Source: Marinomonas sp. MED121
Lineage (GTDB): Bacteria; Pseudomonadota; Gammaproteobacteria; Pseudomonadales; Marinomonadaceae
DNA: 64,000 nt
Direction: 5' to 3'
NCBI RefSeq assembly: GCF_000153025.1
Contig: NZ_CH672429.1
Coordinates: 981,079-1,045,078, forward strand
The notes under the pieces were generated by a model, which did not search any database, had not been told where the DNA came from, and worked only from the letters and a program-made list of their open reading frames with translations. This document shows positions 17,342 to 25,848 of the stretch, piece by piece (the first letter of the stretch is position 1; the number at the start of each line of letters is the position of its first letter). The translations under genes were made by a program, and so were the position numbers.

Positions 17342-17791
17342 ATGCGTAATCTCGAATGGGAAGATTCGTTATACCAACACCAGCACCAAATGATCAAACG
17401 GCTTGATAACTACCGTAAGCAATCTTCTCTCAATAATTTATCTAATGATGACAAAATGGTGATTGAGCATTCTTTTCAGTTGCTTGTTGCTTCTATGCTG
17501 GACCTTGCCAGATACGTATTAAAACATCACTATAAAACCAAGGTTGATATACGTGACGATGTGTTACATTCACTTTTAGAGCACAATGATGTGACCTTTG
17601 AACAAGGCGAACAGATGCGAAAGCTAGTCGAGATTAGAGAAAATATATTATTCGATTATCTTGATGAAAATTTTAATATTCTTAAACAAGCAATGGAACT
17701 AAGGCGCTATAGCCTTGTAGAAGTATTAACAAAAGAATGGACAACGAGGCTTAAAGCCAATGACGCAAAACCCAAAATGAGCACTAACTAA
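17342..17791 (+). CDS. HepT/DUF86-like protein, catalytic His replaced
   Basis: 149 residues, all helical by eye. The middle (VIEHSFQLLVASMLDLARYV, then LLEHNDVTFEQGEQMRKLVE) and IRENILFDYLDENFNIL resemble the HepT/DUF86 HEPN fold. HepT toxins carry R-x4-H-x-Y; here R99 and Y106 remain but the histidine position is F104. No nucleotidyltransferase antitoxin (MntA) is adjacent. An inactive or repurposed HEPN-like protein is therefore more likely than a toxin. A good GAGG site precedes the ATG. It is 94 bases after moeA. Family call is moderate, function unknown. Confidence 0.55.
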   Translation: MRNLEWEDSLYQHQHQMIKRLDNYRKQSSLNNLSNDDKMVIEHSFQLLVASMLDLARYVLKHHYKTKVDIRDDVLHSLLEHNDVTFEQGEQMRKLVEIRENILFDYLDENFNILKQAMELRRYSLVEVLTKEWTTRLKANDAKPKMSTN

Positions 17792-17807
17792 ATCAGTAAA
17801 AATCACG

Positions 17808-17857
17808 GGTTAGATTCATAAGAAGGAAACAGGACAGTCCTCATTATGAATCTAACC
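17808..17857. repeat. 14-base inverted repeat between convergent genes
   Basis: GGTTAGATTCATAA (17808-17821) and its exact complement (17844-17857), 22 bases apart. There is no T tract on either side, so it is not a standard intrinsic terminator. A transcription-stopping or mRNA-stabilising hairpin is possible. Confidence 0.6.
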
Positions 17858-17874
17858 GACAAGCTCAATATCTC

Positions 17875-18795
17875 TTAACCCATCTCGTTTACAAAAGCAT
17901 TTCTAATAATGCCTCGTAACCATTGATGACCTAAATCAAACTGATATCTATCATGCCAGATCATAGAGTAATCAAAGGTACGAGTTTCAAAAGGTAAATT
18001 ATAAATTTTAAGATCAGGAGAGGTCGTCAAAATATCTGTCGCAAACAGACGTGGGACTGTTAGCAACAAATTGCTACTTGATACCACTCTCACTGCGGGT
18101 ACAAAGTTAGGCAATACGATGGCAACATGTCTTTGATGACCCATTTTATCAAGCACTCTATCAACCGCTGCTCTTTCTTTTTTACCCAAAACAACTTGTG
18201 CATGATGAAGGCTTAGATATTTATCTAGCGTTAAATCACCTTGTAATTCAGGGTGATCGGCTCTGGCAATACACACCATTTCATCCGTATCCAAACGCAC
18301 AGCTCGAATACTACTGGGTGGCTCTTTCGAAATAACAGCTACAGCCACATCAATATCATTCACATCCAACTCAAAAGATGTGCCTTCATGCCAATGCTTT
18401 ACATCAAGCACAGCATTAGGGGCTTGTTGTCTAAAGCTATCGAGAATCTTAGGTAAAACGGTCAAAGCACCAAAGTCAGTAGTGGATAAGACAAAACGAC
18501 GCTGTGAAGAGGCTGGATTGAATTGAGGCGGCTGCACTAAACTTTCTAACCCTTTTAGCATGTCGACTAAATAAGGCGCTAAATTTTCTGTACGAGCGGT
18601 TGGCGATAAACCATGAGAAGTACGAACAAATAAAGGATCATTAAAGACTTCCCTTAATCGAGCAAGAGAGCGACTAACCGCTGGCTGACTCACGTTTAAC
18701 TTTTGTGCAGCCTTTGTGACATTCAGCTCATCGATTAAAACTTGCAATATATAAAGCAAGTTTAAGTCAATTTCTGATAATTTTACTTCCTGCAA
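17875..18795 (-). CDS. LysR-family transcriptional regulator
   Basis: 306 residues. N-terminal helix-turn-helix: EIDLNLLYILQVLIDELNVT, KAAQKLNVSQPAVSRSLARL and VFNDPLFVRTSHGLSPTART. The effector domain follows (FVLSTTDFGALTVLPKILDS). The N-terminus is of the NodD/SyrM-like subgroup, whose ligands vary, so no target is assigned. Neighbours (HepT-like gene, serB) give no clear clue. It starts just upstream of the end of serB in the same direction. Confidence 0.9.
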   Translation of the reverse strand: MQEVKLSEIDLNLLYILQVLIDELNVTKAAQKLNVSQPAVSRSLARLREVFNDPLFVRTSHGLSPTARTENLAPYLVDMLKGLESLVQPPQFNPASSQRRFVLSTTDFGALTVLPKILDSFRQQAPNAVLDVKHWHEGTSFELDVNDIDVAVAVISKEPPSSIRAVRLDTDEMVCIARADHPELQGDLTLDKYLSLHHAQVVLGKKERAAVDRVLDKMGHQRHVAIVLPNFVPAVRVVSSSNLLLTVPRLFATDILTTSPDLKIYNLPFETRTFDYSMIWHDRYQFDLGHQWLRGIIRNAFVNEMG

Positions 18796-18893
18796 AGAAA
18801 TAACCCCCGATTATAAGTTCGATTATGTTTTATCATTTATAGCATATCAGAAATTCACAATATGCCAATGCAATTCAAGTTATTGAATTAGAA

Positions 18894-19811
18894 TTACAAA
18901 TTTATTTGTCTAATTTCAGATGATGTCATGCCAAGCAGATACAATATGCAATCTAAACCTAGCTGATTTACAGGGTGTGGCGCTTGCTCTCGCACTAAAG
19001 GTTTTGCATGCAATGCAACCCCTAGGTTGGCAGTATTTAGCATCAACAAATCATTAGCCCCATCTCCACAAGCAATCGTTTGAGATTGATCAAAGCCTTG
19101 CTCACGCATGATAGTTTCTAATAAGAATTTTTTACGAGAGGCATCAACAATAGGACCTAAATGCTTCCCCGTTAGCTGATTATCATTTATTTCGAGAACA
19201 TTGGCGTGCACTTCATTAAAGTGATATTTATGTTTAATTTTATCGGCAAAAAAAGTGAAGCCGCCAGAGAGGATTGCTGTATGCCAATTGAAATGATTTA
19301 TCACCTTCATCATTTTTTCAATACCATCCATATATTGAATACGATCAAATACACCATCCATGACATCACAGCTTAAACCTTCAAGTAATGATAAACGCTG
19401 AACAAAACTTTCTGTAAAATCAATTTCGCCACGCATTGCGCTGGCTGTAATAGCAGATATTTTTTCTCCAATACCCGCCTCAACAGCAAGCTCATCCATT
19501 ACCTCAGCTTTAATCAAGGTAGAATCCATATCAAAGACAGCTAAGCCAGGACGACTGATATCCACAGAACGATTTTGATAAACATGGTCAATCGATGTTT
19601 GATTTGAAAATGCGAGTAACTGAGTACGCACCATTTGTTCTTGATTTTTGCTAAATGGGCTGTTTAGTATCCACCTTTGAACAGCAACAGGATCACTTGA
19701 ATCAGTAAGATAGTGACGTTCAACATGTTTATTAAACCCCGTTAACCAAGATTCTAATTGTTCAATGCAGGACTGGTTAATAGCACCTAACAAGGTAATA
19801 CTGGCAGACAT
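18894..19811 (-). CDS. serB: Phosphoserine phosphatase
   Basis: Final step of serine synthesis: phosphoserine to serine. 305 residues; the HAD core begins at about 90 with FDMDSTLIKAEVMDELA (nucleophile D94, acid/base D96), then SGGFTFFADKIK, and the Mg-binding GDGANDLLML near 246-255. The N-terminal 85 residues are the partial ACT-like extension seen in many gammaproteobacterial SerB proteins. It is divergent from the AhpA-like gene, the arrangement also known in enterics and pseudomonads. Confidence 0.95.
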   Translation of the reverse strand: MSASITLLGAINQSCIEQLESWLTGFNKHVERHYLTDSSDPVAVQRWILNSPFSKNQEQMVRTQLLAFSNQTSIDHVYQNRSVDISRPGLAVFDMDSTLIKAEVMDELAVEAGIGEKISAITASAMRGEIDFTESFVQRLSLLEGLSCDVMDGVFDRIQYMDGIEKMMKVINHFNWHTAILSGGFTFFADKIKHKYHFNEVHANVLEINDNQLTGKHLGPIVDASRKKFLLETIMREQGFDQSQTIACGDGANDLLMLNTANLGVALHAKPLVREQAPHPVNQLGLDCILYLLGMTSSEIRQINL

Positions 19812-20097
19812 AGTTTTTCCTCAAGCAAGATTAAGTGAACTATAACAAATACCAGCAAGTTCAAATACTCTAGTTATTGAATCACCATACAAAATACACA
19901 TTTAAAGACTAATATTGATAATAATTACAATCTAAACAGGCTTTTTAGCAAGCAGACAAGAAATTAAAAAATTTACAATTGTCTTAAATACAAGCTAACT
20001 AACTGATTAACAAACATACAAATTAAAGAAAAACAATCTAAGCCGATAGCATATAGACACCAGACTAATTAGTAGACTTTGGAAAATAGAAAGAACA

Positions 20098-21537
20098 ATG
20101 GATATCAAACTTAAAGCACGCAATTTACATTCGCTAATTGAGCAGAAGCTCAGTGCATCTATTGTCACTTTACTGACCTTTTTAAGCTTAATGCTAATCA
20201 CTCTAGCTCTTTTTTGGGTGACTATTACCAATACATTAGAAAGCTACCTCACCCAACAAACAGAAGTACTGGGCAGCAGTCTCGCCACCCAAGCGGCCTT
20301 TAATGCCACACAATCAATTTTAACCAATGATTTATTAAGTTTGAATGTTTTACTCACACGTCTAGTGGTTGATGAAAACATCTTAAGTGCTCGCGTTTTT
20401 AATAAACAAGATGAGCTTTTAGCTGAAGCCTCAAGCGATAATAGTAGCTATTTAAATGACAGTAATATCAGTGCGGTTGAAAACAAGCGTGTTTTTAGTT
20501 CAAGCGTGAAGTTCAGACAAGAAGTGGTAGGCCACGTTATCATTACTTTAGATAAGACACCTACCCAAAATATTTTATCAAGACTCAACTCCCTGCTCAT
20601 TAGTGTCAGTATTTTTATCACAGCACTCTCTCTTCTCATTGTTTTTCTGGTAACCAGAAAGCTAGTGGCTCCTATCACCAATGTTAGTGAGGCACTTGAA
20701 GCCTTACTAAAAGGTCACACTGATGCCAAATTAAATAAAGCGATTTATAAAGAAGCAAATACCCTAGTCACTCTTTTAGCCAAAGTTCAGTCACTGGATT
20801 GGCTCACCAAAACCGAATCCTCTTCAGCAGCGTCATTATTAGAAATTGAAGCAAATACTAACCAAGCACATGAGAAAAAAGAGCAAATTGAAATCAATTT
20901 TGAGAAGATATTTGAAGAAGATAAACAACGTAGTTGTGTTCTCTATATTGAGCTAACCAATATGGAGCAATGGCAAGAAACATTCACGCCGATTAAAATT
21001 GCGAACCTTTTCACTCCCGTATACCGCGCCATGTTCCAAGCCAGTGAAGCCTACTTTGGCCAAGTTCATCAATACCAAGAGAATGCGACTTTAATTCTTT
21101 TTAGCGCCGATGAGTGCGAAGATCAGCTTTACTTAAATGCTATTTGTACCGCCAAACTTTTCACAAACTTAATTGAAAAGTTACTTAGTACTGATATTTA
21201 TGCCAACACACCCAGTATTGAATACAAAATAGTGGTTGATGATGGCCTTAAGAACTTAGCAAATCGTATGGAACAAGAGGATGATTTGCCTCATGAACTA
21301 GAAGCTAAGCTTAGCAAGATTAAAATGTTGAGTGATCAAATAGACATTAAATCCACGGCCATCAGTGAAGCTATTTTTGTCCTACCTGAAATACAAAATA
21401 AGGTTTTCACAGGACTACCAGAGATTCATACCGATGAAGCAGGTAATGAGACCCTTAGCTATTCCATTAAAGGCATGTCAGATAAGTTACTGAATAAGAT
21501 TAAATCTAAATTCGAAATGATTAGTGAGCAAATTTAG
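20098..21537 (+). CDS. AhpA/YtjB (SMP)-like membrane protein with cyclase-like C-terminus
   Basis: 479 residues. Membrane helix 1 (about 20-43), a periplasmic domain of about 115 residues, membrane helix 2 (about 165-188) and a HAMP-like segment (VTRKLVAPITNVSEALEALL). The cytoplasmic part (about 281-365) begins VLYIELTNMEQWQETFTPIK and IANLFTPVYRAMFQASEAYF. By eye it follows the pattern of class III nucleotidyl-cyclase homology domains but lacks the metal-binding aspartates. The position divergent from serB matches the YtjB/SMP/AhpA family, whose role is unclear. It is followed by a bidirectional terminator. Function unknown. Confidence 0.72.
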   Translation: MDIKLKARNLHSLIEQKLSASIVTLLTFLSLMLITLALFWVTITNTLESYLTQQTEVLGSSLATQAAFNATQSILTNDLLSLNVLLTRLVVDENILSARVFNKQDELLAEASSDNSSYLNDSNISAVENKRVFSSSVKFRQEVVGHVIITLDKTPTQNILSRLNSLLISVSIFITALSLLIVFLVTRKLVAPITNVSEALEALLKGHTDAKLNKAIYKEANTLVTLLAKVQSLDWLTKTESSSAASLLEIEANTNQAHEKKEQIEINFEKIFEEDKQRSCVLYIELTNMEQWQETFTPIKIANLFTPVYRAMFQASEAYFGQVHQYQENATLILFSADECEDQLYLNAICTAKLFTNLIEKLLSTDIYANTPSIEYKIVVDDGLKNLANRMEQEDDLPHELEAKLSKIKMLSDQIDIKSTAISEAIFVLPEIQNKVFTGLPEIHTDEAGNETLSYSIKGMSDKLLNKIKSKFEMISEQI

Positions 21538-21542
21538 ACATA

Positions 21543-21573
21543 AAAAAACCAACTGCTATACAGTTGGTTTTTT
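21543..21573. terminator. Bidirectional terminator between the AhpA-like gene and rpoS
   Basis: A 13-base perfect stem, AAAAAACCAACTG with CAGTTGGTTTTTT, and loop CTATA. It lies between convergent genes with T tracts both ways. Confidence 0.92.
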
Positions 21574-21590
21574 GTGAGGCTATGGTTCGG

Positions 21591-22583
21591 TTAATCATTT
21601 AGATGCATGACATCATCCAAAGATAACCCTTGTTTTTCCATCATCAATTTTAACTTTCTCAAAGCTTCGACCTGAATTTGTCTAACACGTTCACGCGTTA
21701 AACCTATCTCAGCACCCACATCTTCTAAAGTGCTTGGTTCATAACCTCGCAAACCAAATCGGCGGGCAATGACTTCTCGTTGCTTCTCATTAAGGTCATT
21801 AAGCCAATGATCAATATTGTGAACTACATCACTAAATTGACGCTCATCTTCCGGACCAGCATGCTGTTCATCTGCAATAATTTCAACCAAGCTCTTATCT
21901 GTATCCATTCCACCGACCGGTGAATCTATCGAACTGATACGTTCATTTAAGCTCAACATCTTCTGCACATCTTCTACTGGACGATCTAACATGTCAGCAA
22001 TGTCTTCAGCACTTGGCTCATGATCGAGCTTCTGAGTTAACTCACGTGCTGCTCTGAGGTAAACATTCAGCTCTTTCACAACATGAATCGGTAAACGTAT
22101 GGTTCTTGTTTGATTCATGATAGCGCGCTCAATGGTTTGTCGAATCCACCAAGTAGCGTAAGTTGAAAAACGGAAACCTCTTTCCGGATCAAATTTTTCA
22201 ACGGCTCTGATTAACCCGAGGTTGCCCTCTTCGATTAAATCCAATAAAGAAAGGCCACGATTCAGGTAGCGACGTGAAATCTTAACCACCAGCCTTAGGT
22301 TACTTTCTATCATGCGTTTACGAGACGATTCATCCCCTTTAAGTGATTTACGCGCATAGTAAACTTCTTCTTCTGCGCTTAATAAAGGTGAAAAACCAAT
22401 TTCGCTTAAATACATTTGAGTCACATCAAGGTTTTTACCAACGTCCTCATTGGCGTACCTTGCATTGACAGCGGACTCGAACTCTTCATTAGAATCTACT
22501 TCATCTAGATTAAGACTATTCTCAATATCATTATCATCGGATAATGCTATATCTTCTGCTTTTACGATATCTACAGCTTTCAT
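21591..22583 (-). CDS. rpoS: RNA polymerase sigma factor RpoS (sigma-38)
   Basis: General stress and stationary-phase sigma factor, 330 residues. Region 1.2 starts [20 protein letters not shown]. Region 2 has [20 protein letters not shown] and the -10-recognising [19 protein letters not shown]. Region 4 has [20 protein letters not shown] with the helix-turn-helix [15 protein letters not shown] strong AGGAGG precedes the ATG by four bases. It lies immediately after nlpD, the conserved context in which rpoS promoters often sit inside nlpD. Confidence 0.97.
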   Translation of the reverse strand: MKAVDIVKAEDIALSDDNDIENSLNLDEVDSNEEFESAVNARYANEDVGKNLDVTQMYLSEIGFSPLLSAEEEVYYARKSLKGDESSRKRMIESNLRLVVKISRRYLNRGLSLLDLIEEGNLGLIRAVEKFDPERGFRFSTYATWWIRQTIERAIMNQTRTIRLPIHVVKELNVYLRAARELTQKLDHEPSAEDIADMLDRPVEDVQKMLSLNERISSIDSPVGGMDTDKSLVEIIADEQHAGPEDERQFSDVVHNIDHWLNDLNEKQREVIARRFGLRGYEPSTLEDVGAEIGLTRERVRQIQVEALRKLKLMMEKQGLSLDDVMHLND

Positions 22584-22612
22584 GTTCCCTCCTAATACCT
22601 AAGATAATGTTA

Positions 22613-23458
22613 TTATTTAGGTAATACTTTTAATGGGTTGATCGGCTGACCGTCTTTCCTAACCTCAAAGTGCAATAATGATCTTTGTTCGCCTTTGCCT
22701 CCAATAATTGCAAGTTTCTGACCTGCTTTAACCTTCTGCTGCTCTTTCACCAAAATTCTTTGGTTGTAAGCATATGCGCTTAGGTATTCATCACTATGTT
22801 TTACAATAACAAGATTACCATATCCGATGAGTCCATTTCCTGCGTAAACAACAACACCATCGGAAGCTGACACCACCAGGCCATTTAATTTGCCTTTGAT
22901 ATCTATACCTTTACTACTTACGCCTTTGTTTGAAAACCCCTTTATCACTTGACCCGATACTGGCCACACCCATTTTAATACCTTTTTAGCGCTTATTTTA
23001 CTATTAGAGGCCGTTTTTGAAGATAGGTTCTTATTATTTACAGTGGTTTGCTTTTTATTACTTTTAACCGTTTTTACCTGTACTTTCTTAGATGAAGCAC
23101 TCCCAGAGGTACTTTTCTTCACCTTTGTAGAGGTCGAAGCTAGTTTACCGTTTAAGCGAATTTTCTGTTTTGGATAAATCACATAAGGAGAAGGGATTTT
23201 ATTTATTGCAGCAAGCTCTTTGTAATTTAATCCATACTTGAAAGCAATAGTATATAAAGTGTCACCTGGCTTAACACGATAGTAGCCGCTAACAGCATTA
23301 GTAGAGCCAGTAGATAAATTAGGAGTCCAGCTTGACTTTTTTGAGCCAGAATTACCTGCAAAGTTTAACGGATCATTCGCGCAGCCGAAAAGCAAGATGC
23401 TAGCCAAACTAACAACAATTAAATCAATTAACTTTACTATTCTAATCTTGCTAGCCAT
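22613..23458 (-). CDS. nlpD: NlpD-like lipoprotein, LysM and LytM domains
   Basis: Envelope lipoprotein that activates amidase AmiC during cell separation. 281 residues: a signal peptide ending in the lipobox LFGC (Cys near 26), LysM domain (YRVKPGDTLYTIAFKYGLNY, about 60-104), a Ser/Lys/Thr-rich linker (110-160) and a C-terminal LytM domain (GIDIKGKLNGLVVSASDGVV, and LLHFEVRKDGQPINPLKVLP). The LytM metal ligands are largely missing, as in NlpD and EnvC, so it is an activator and not a peptidase. ATG 23458 was preferred over the adjacent TTG. It is upstream of rpoS. Confidence 0.94.
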   Translation of the reverse strand: MASKIRIVKLIDLIVVSLASILLFGCANDPLNFAGNSGSKKSSWTPNLSTGSTNAVSGYYRVKPGDTLYTIAFKYGLNYKELAAINKIPSPYVIYPKQKIRLNGKLASTSTKVKKSTSGSASSKKVQVKTVKSNKKQTTVNNKNLSSKTASNSKISAKKVLKWVWPVSGQVIKGFSNKGVSSKGIDIKGKLNGLVVSASDGVVVYAGNGLIGYGNLVIVKHSDEYLSAYAYNQRILVKEQQKVKAGQKLAIIGGKGEQRSLLHFEVRKDGQPINPLKVLPK

Positions 23459-23494
23459 CAAGGTTTTTATTTAAGCTCACTTATAAAGGTTTGA

Positions 23495-24433
23495 TTAAAG
23501 TTTCTTATGGGTACCATTCGTATTATTAAGTAAAAAAATGTTATTTATCACATAAATGATAAGTATACCAAGCAATACAAAGCACAAGGGAAAAGCTAAA
23601 TCAGAGAGCATTTGATAATCATTAATATTCCAAGGTAATACAAATTCGGTATTTTCTGGTACTTTTTTGCCATCAATTAAAATCCAGTGATTTACTAAGA
23701 CCCATGGCCATATTTTTAATAAAGAACCCAACATCACACCAATTAAAAAAGAAATAGTAATCTCTTTGAAATGATCCATTAAGTATTTTAAGAATTTAGA
23801 AAAGCTTAATAATCCTATTAAAGCACCAACTGCAAATAAACTAATTACATCTAATTCAAAGTTTTTAACCGCGAGTAATACCGGCCCATACATGCCCAGC
23901 ATCAGCAAAATAAAGCTACCTGAAATACCAGGTAATAACATGGCGCAAATGGCGATCATGCCAGAGAAAATGACCATTAACGGTGTCACATCAAGATTAG
24001 TAGGAGAGAGTAAAGCGATAAAAAGCCCAAAACTAATCCCTAATAACATCATCAGGTAATAGTGTTTTTTAAATTTACCTAAATCTTTTGCTAATAATGC
24101 CGCAGAAGCGAGAATTAATCCCATAAAAAAACTAGATAAATACCTAGGGTAAAACTCTAAAGCATACGAAATAGCCCCAGACAAAAGCGCCAAACTCGAT
24201 ACAATACCCAAACCTAAAACCAGTAAAAATGTACCATCAAAATGTTGCCATAAACCTTTTAAGTTAACTTTTAAAAGCAATTGAATACTTTCTTTATTTA
24301 CGCCACTTAATGCAGCGATAAGCCTTTCATAAACACCCAAAATAAATGCGATCGTACCACCTGAAACACCAGGGACAATATCAGCAGCCCCCATAAAAAC
24401 ACCACTAAAGTATATTTTGATCCATTTATTCAT
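23495..24433 (-). CDS. DUF368 membrane protein, candidate undecaprenyl-phosphate translocase (PopT-like)
   Basis: 312 residues with about eight to ten membrane helices. Two internal repeats are visible: GAADIVPGVSGGTIAFILG near 15-34 and AICAMLLPGISGSFILLMLG near 160-180. This VPGVSGG pattern is the DUF368 signature. DUF368 proteins such as PopT have been shown to recycle undecaprenyl phosphate across the inner membrane. The gene overlaps pcm by eight bases and precedes nlpD, so it is probably cotranscribed in the surE-pcm-nlpD-rpoS group. Assignment to DUF368 is firm; the translocase role follows from the family. Confidence 0.88.
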   Translation of the reverse strand: MNKWIKIYFSGVFMGAADIVPGVSGGTIAFILGVYERLIAALSGVNKESIQLLLKVNLKGLWQHFDGTFLLVLGLGIVSSLALLSGAISYALEFYPRYLSSFFMGLILASAALLAKDLGKFKKHYYLMMLLGISFGLFIALLSPTNLDVTPLMVIFSGMIAICAMLLPGISGSFILLMLGMYGPVLLAVKNFELDVISLFAVGALIGLLSFSKFLKYLMDHFKEITISFLIGVMLGSLLKIWPWVLVNHWILIDGKKVPENTEFVLPWNINDYQMLSDLAFPLCFVLLGILIIYVINNIFLLNNTNGTHKKL

Positions 24434-25091
24434 CTTCTAAACCTTCTAATAAAGGAACAAAGTGCGCCAACTCATCATCAAGGCGCTTCCATTTTGTCCC
24501 TTCTTTTATCCAACATGCCACACAGGAGACAGTGTCTTCTATTGGCATAATCAATACCCCACCTTCTTTTAAATTCTCTAATAGAGCAGTAGGAACTTTA
24601 TTAACCATCGCAGTGACAATAATGGCATCTAATGCAACTCGGGTAGGCCATCCTTTGTTAGCATCACCATAAAGATATTCAACATTATTAATCTGCAATT
24701 GCCCCAGTCTTTGCTTAGCCATTTCATGTAAAGCTTGTTTACGCTCTATGGTATGTACCTTATTAAAAAAATGAGCCAGTAATGCAGTTTGATAACCTGA
24801 GCCAGTACCCACTTCAAGTACTCGCCCTAAACGAGCATACTGAAGTAACCATTGAGTCATTCGTGCCACTGTAAATGGCTGACTAATCGTTTGATTATGG
24901 CCTATGGGTAAAGGCGTAGAAGAGTAAGCTAGATGAGAGAACGCGGGTTCGACAAATAGATGACGAGGTAACTCAGCCATCTTAGACAGCAAAGCTTCAT
25001 TTTCAATCCCCAAGCGCCTTAACTCGTTGATCATACCTGAAGCACGACTTTCAGAGTTTTTTACCAAGCTTTGTAAACTATTCATTTTCAT
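24426..25091 (-). CDS. pcm: Protein-L-isoaspartate O-methyltransferase
   Basis: Repairs isoaspartyl residues in aged proteins using SAM. 221 residues. The family motif RHLFVEPAFSHLAYSSTPLP (43-62) precedes the active-site GHNQTISQPFTVARMTQ (64-80). The SAM-binding motif is VLEVGTGSGYQTALLA (91-106). It overlaps surE by 14 bases at its start and DUF368 by eight at its end, suggesting translational coupling. Confidence 0.96.
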   Translation of the reverse strand: MKMNSLQSLVKNSESRASGMINELRRLGIENEALLSKMAELPRHLFVEPAFSHLAYSSTPLPIGHNQTISQPFTVARMTQWLLQYARLGRVLEVGTGSGYQTALLAHFFNKVHTIERKQALHEMAKQRLGQLQINNVEYLYGDANKGWPTRVALDAIIVTAMVNKVPTALLENLKEGGVLIMPIEDTVSCVACWIKEGTKWKRLDDELAHFVPLLEGLEDE

Positions 25092-25848
25092 CTAAAGGCA
25101 TTTTTAACCAAGCTGAAACAGAGTTCATTGCTGCATAGCAAGTCATGTCTGTATGCAAAGGAGTAATAGATACATAGCCTTGGCTGATAGCATGAAAATC
25201 TGTTCCTTCTTGCTCATCATGAGGCTCTGATAAAGCACCAATCCAATAACTCGGAATACCTCTAGGATGCTGAGCAGAAATAGCAGGCTGAGCAGACTTT
25301 CGATAGCCAAGACGAGTGACTTTGAAGCCTTTAATCAGTTCAAACTCAACATCAGGCACATTAACGTTTAAAATGCTTCCCTTAGGTAAAGTTTCACTCA
25401 AATAGTGAAGCGGCGCAGCATCGTCAATTAACTGTAAAATCACCTTGGCTGCTGTTTCAAAATGCTGATTACCCACTAAAGACACAGCTATCGCAAAGCA
25501 ACCAACATGACGCGCTTCCATGGCCGCTGCGACTGTCCCTGAGTAAATCACATCATCCCCTAAATTCGGACCATGATTAATACCAGAAACCACAAAATCA
25601 AATTGACCATCTATCACTTCAGAAATGGCCAAATTAACACAATCAGTCGGTGTTCCATCAACGCTGAATTGCCCTTTTGCAACCTGTTTAGGTTGCAAGG
25701 TTCTGGTCAAGGTTAAAGAGTTACTTGCACCGCTTCTGTTTCTATCAGGAGCGACAAGCACTGTTTCATATTTTTCTGATAAATATTGATTAAGGGTTTG
25801 AATCCCTTTGGCATCAACACCGTCATCATTGGCTATTAATATTCTCAT
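25078..25848 (-). CDS. surE: 5'/3'-nucleotidase SurE
   Basis: 256 residues from ATG 25848, giving the canonical MRILIANDDGVDAKGI with metal ligands D8 and D9. The metal-binding serine lies in NRSGASNSLT, and the NHGPNLGDDVIYSGTVAAAM segment is diagnostic. SurE removes phosphate from nucleoside monophosphates and short polyphosphates under stress. The open frame continues 11 codons upstream (25881), but those residues are absent from the family. The start lies 23 bases inside the end of truD. Confidence 0.96.
   Translation of the reverse strand: MRILIANDDGVDAKGIQTLNQYLSEKYETVLVAPDRNRSGASNSLTLTRTLQPKQVAKGQFSVDGTPTDCVNLAISEVIDGQFDFVVSGINHGPNLGDDVIYSGTVAAAMEARHVGCFAIAVSLVGNQHFETAAKVILQLIDDAAPLHYLSETLPKGSILNVNVPDVEFELIKGFKVTRLGYRKSAQPAISAQHPRGIPSYWIGALSEPHDEQEGTDFHAISQGYVSITPLHTDMTCYAAMNSVSAWLKMPLDENE

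Noticed and set aside
17342..17791. HepT-MntA toxin-antitoxin pair
   Set aside because: Neighbours are moeA and a LysR gene, no nucleotidyltransferase is adjacent, and the active-site histidine is replaced.
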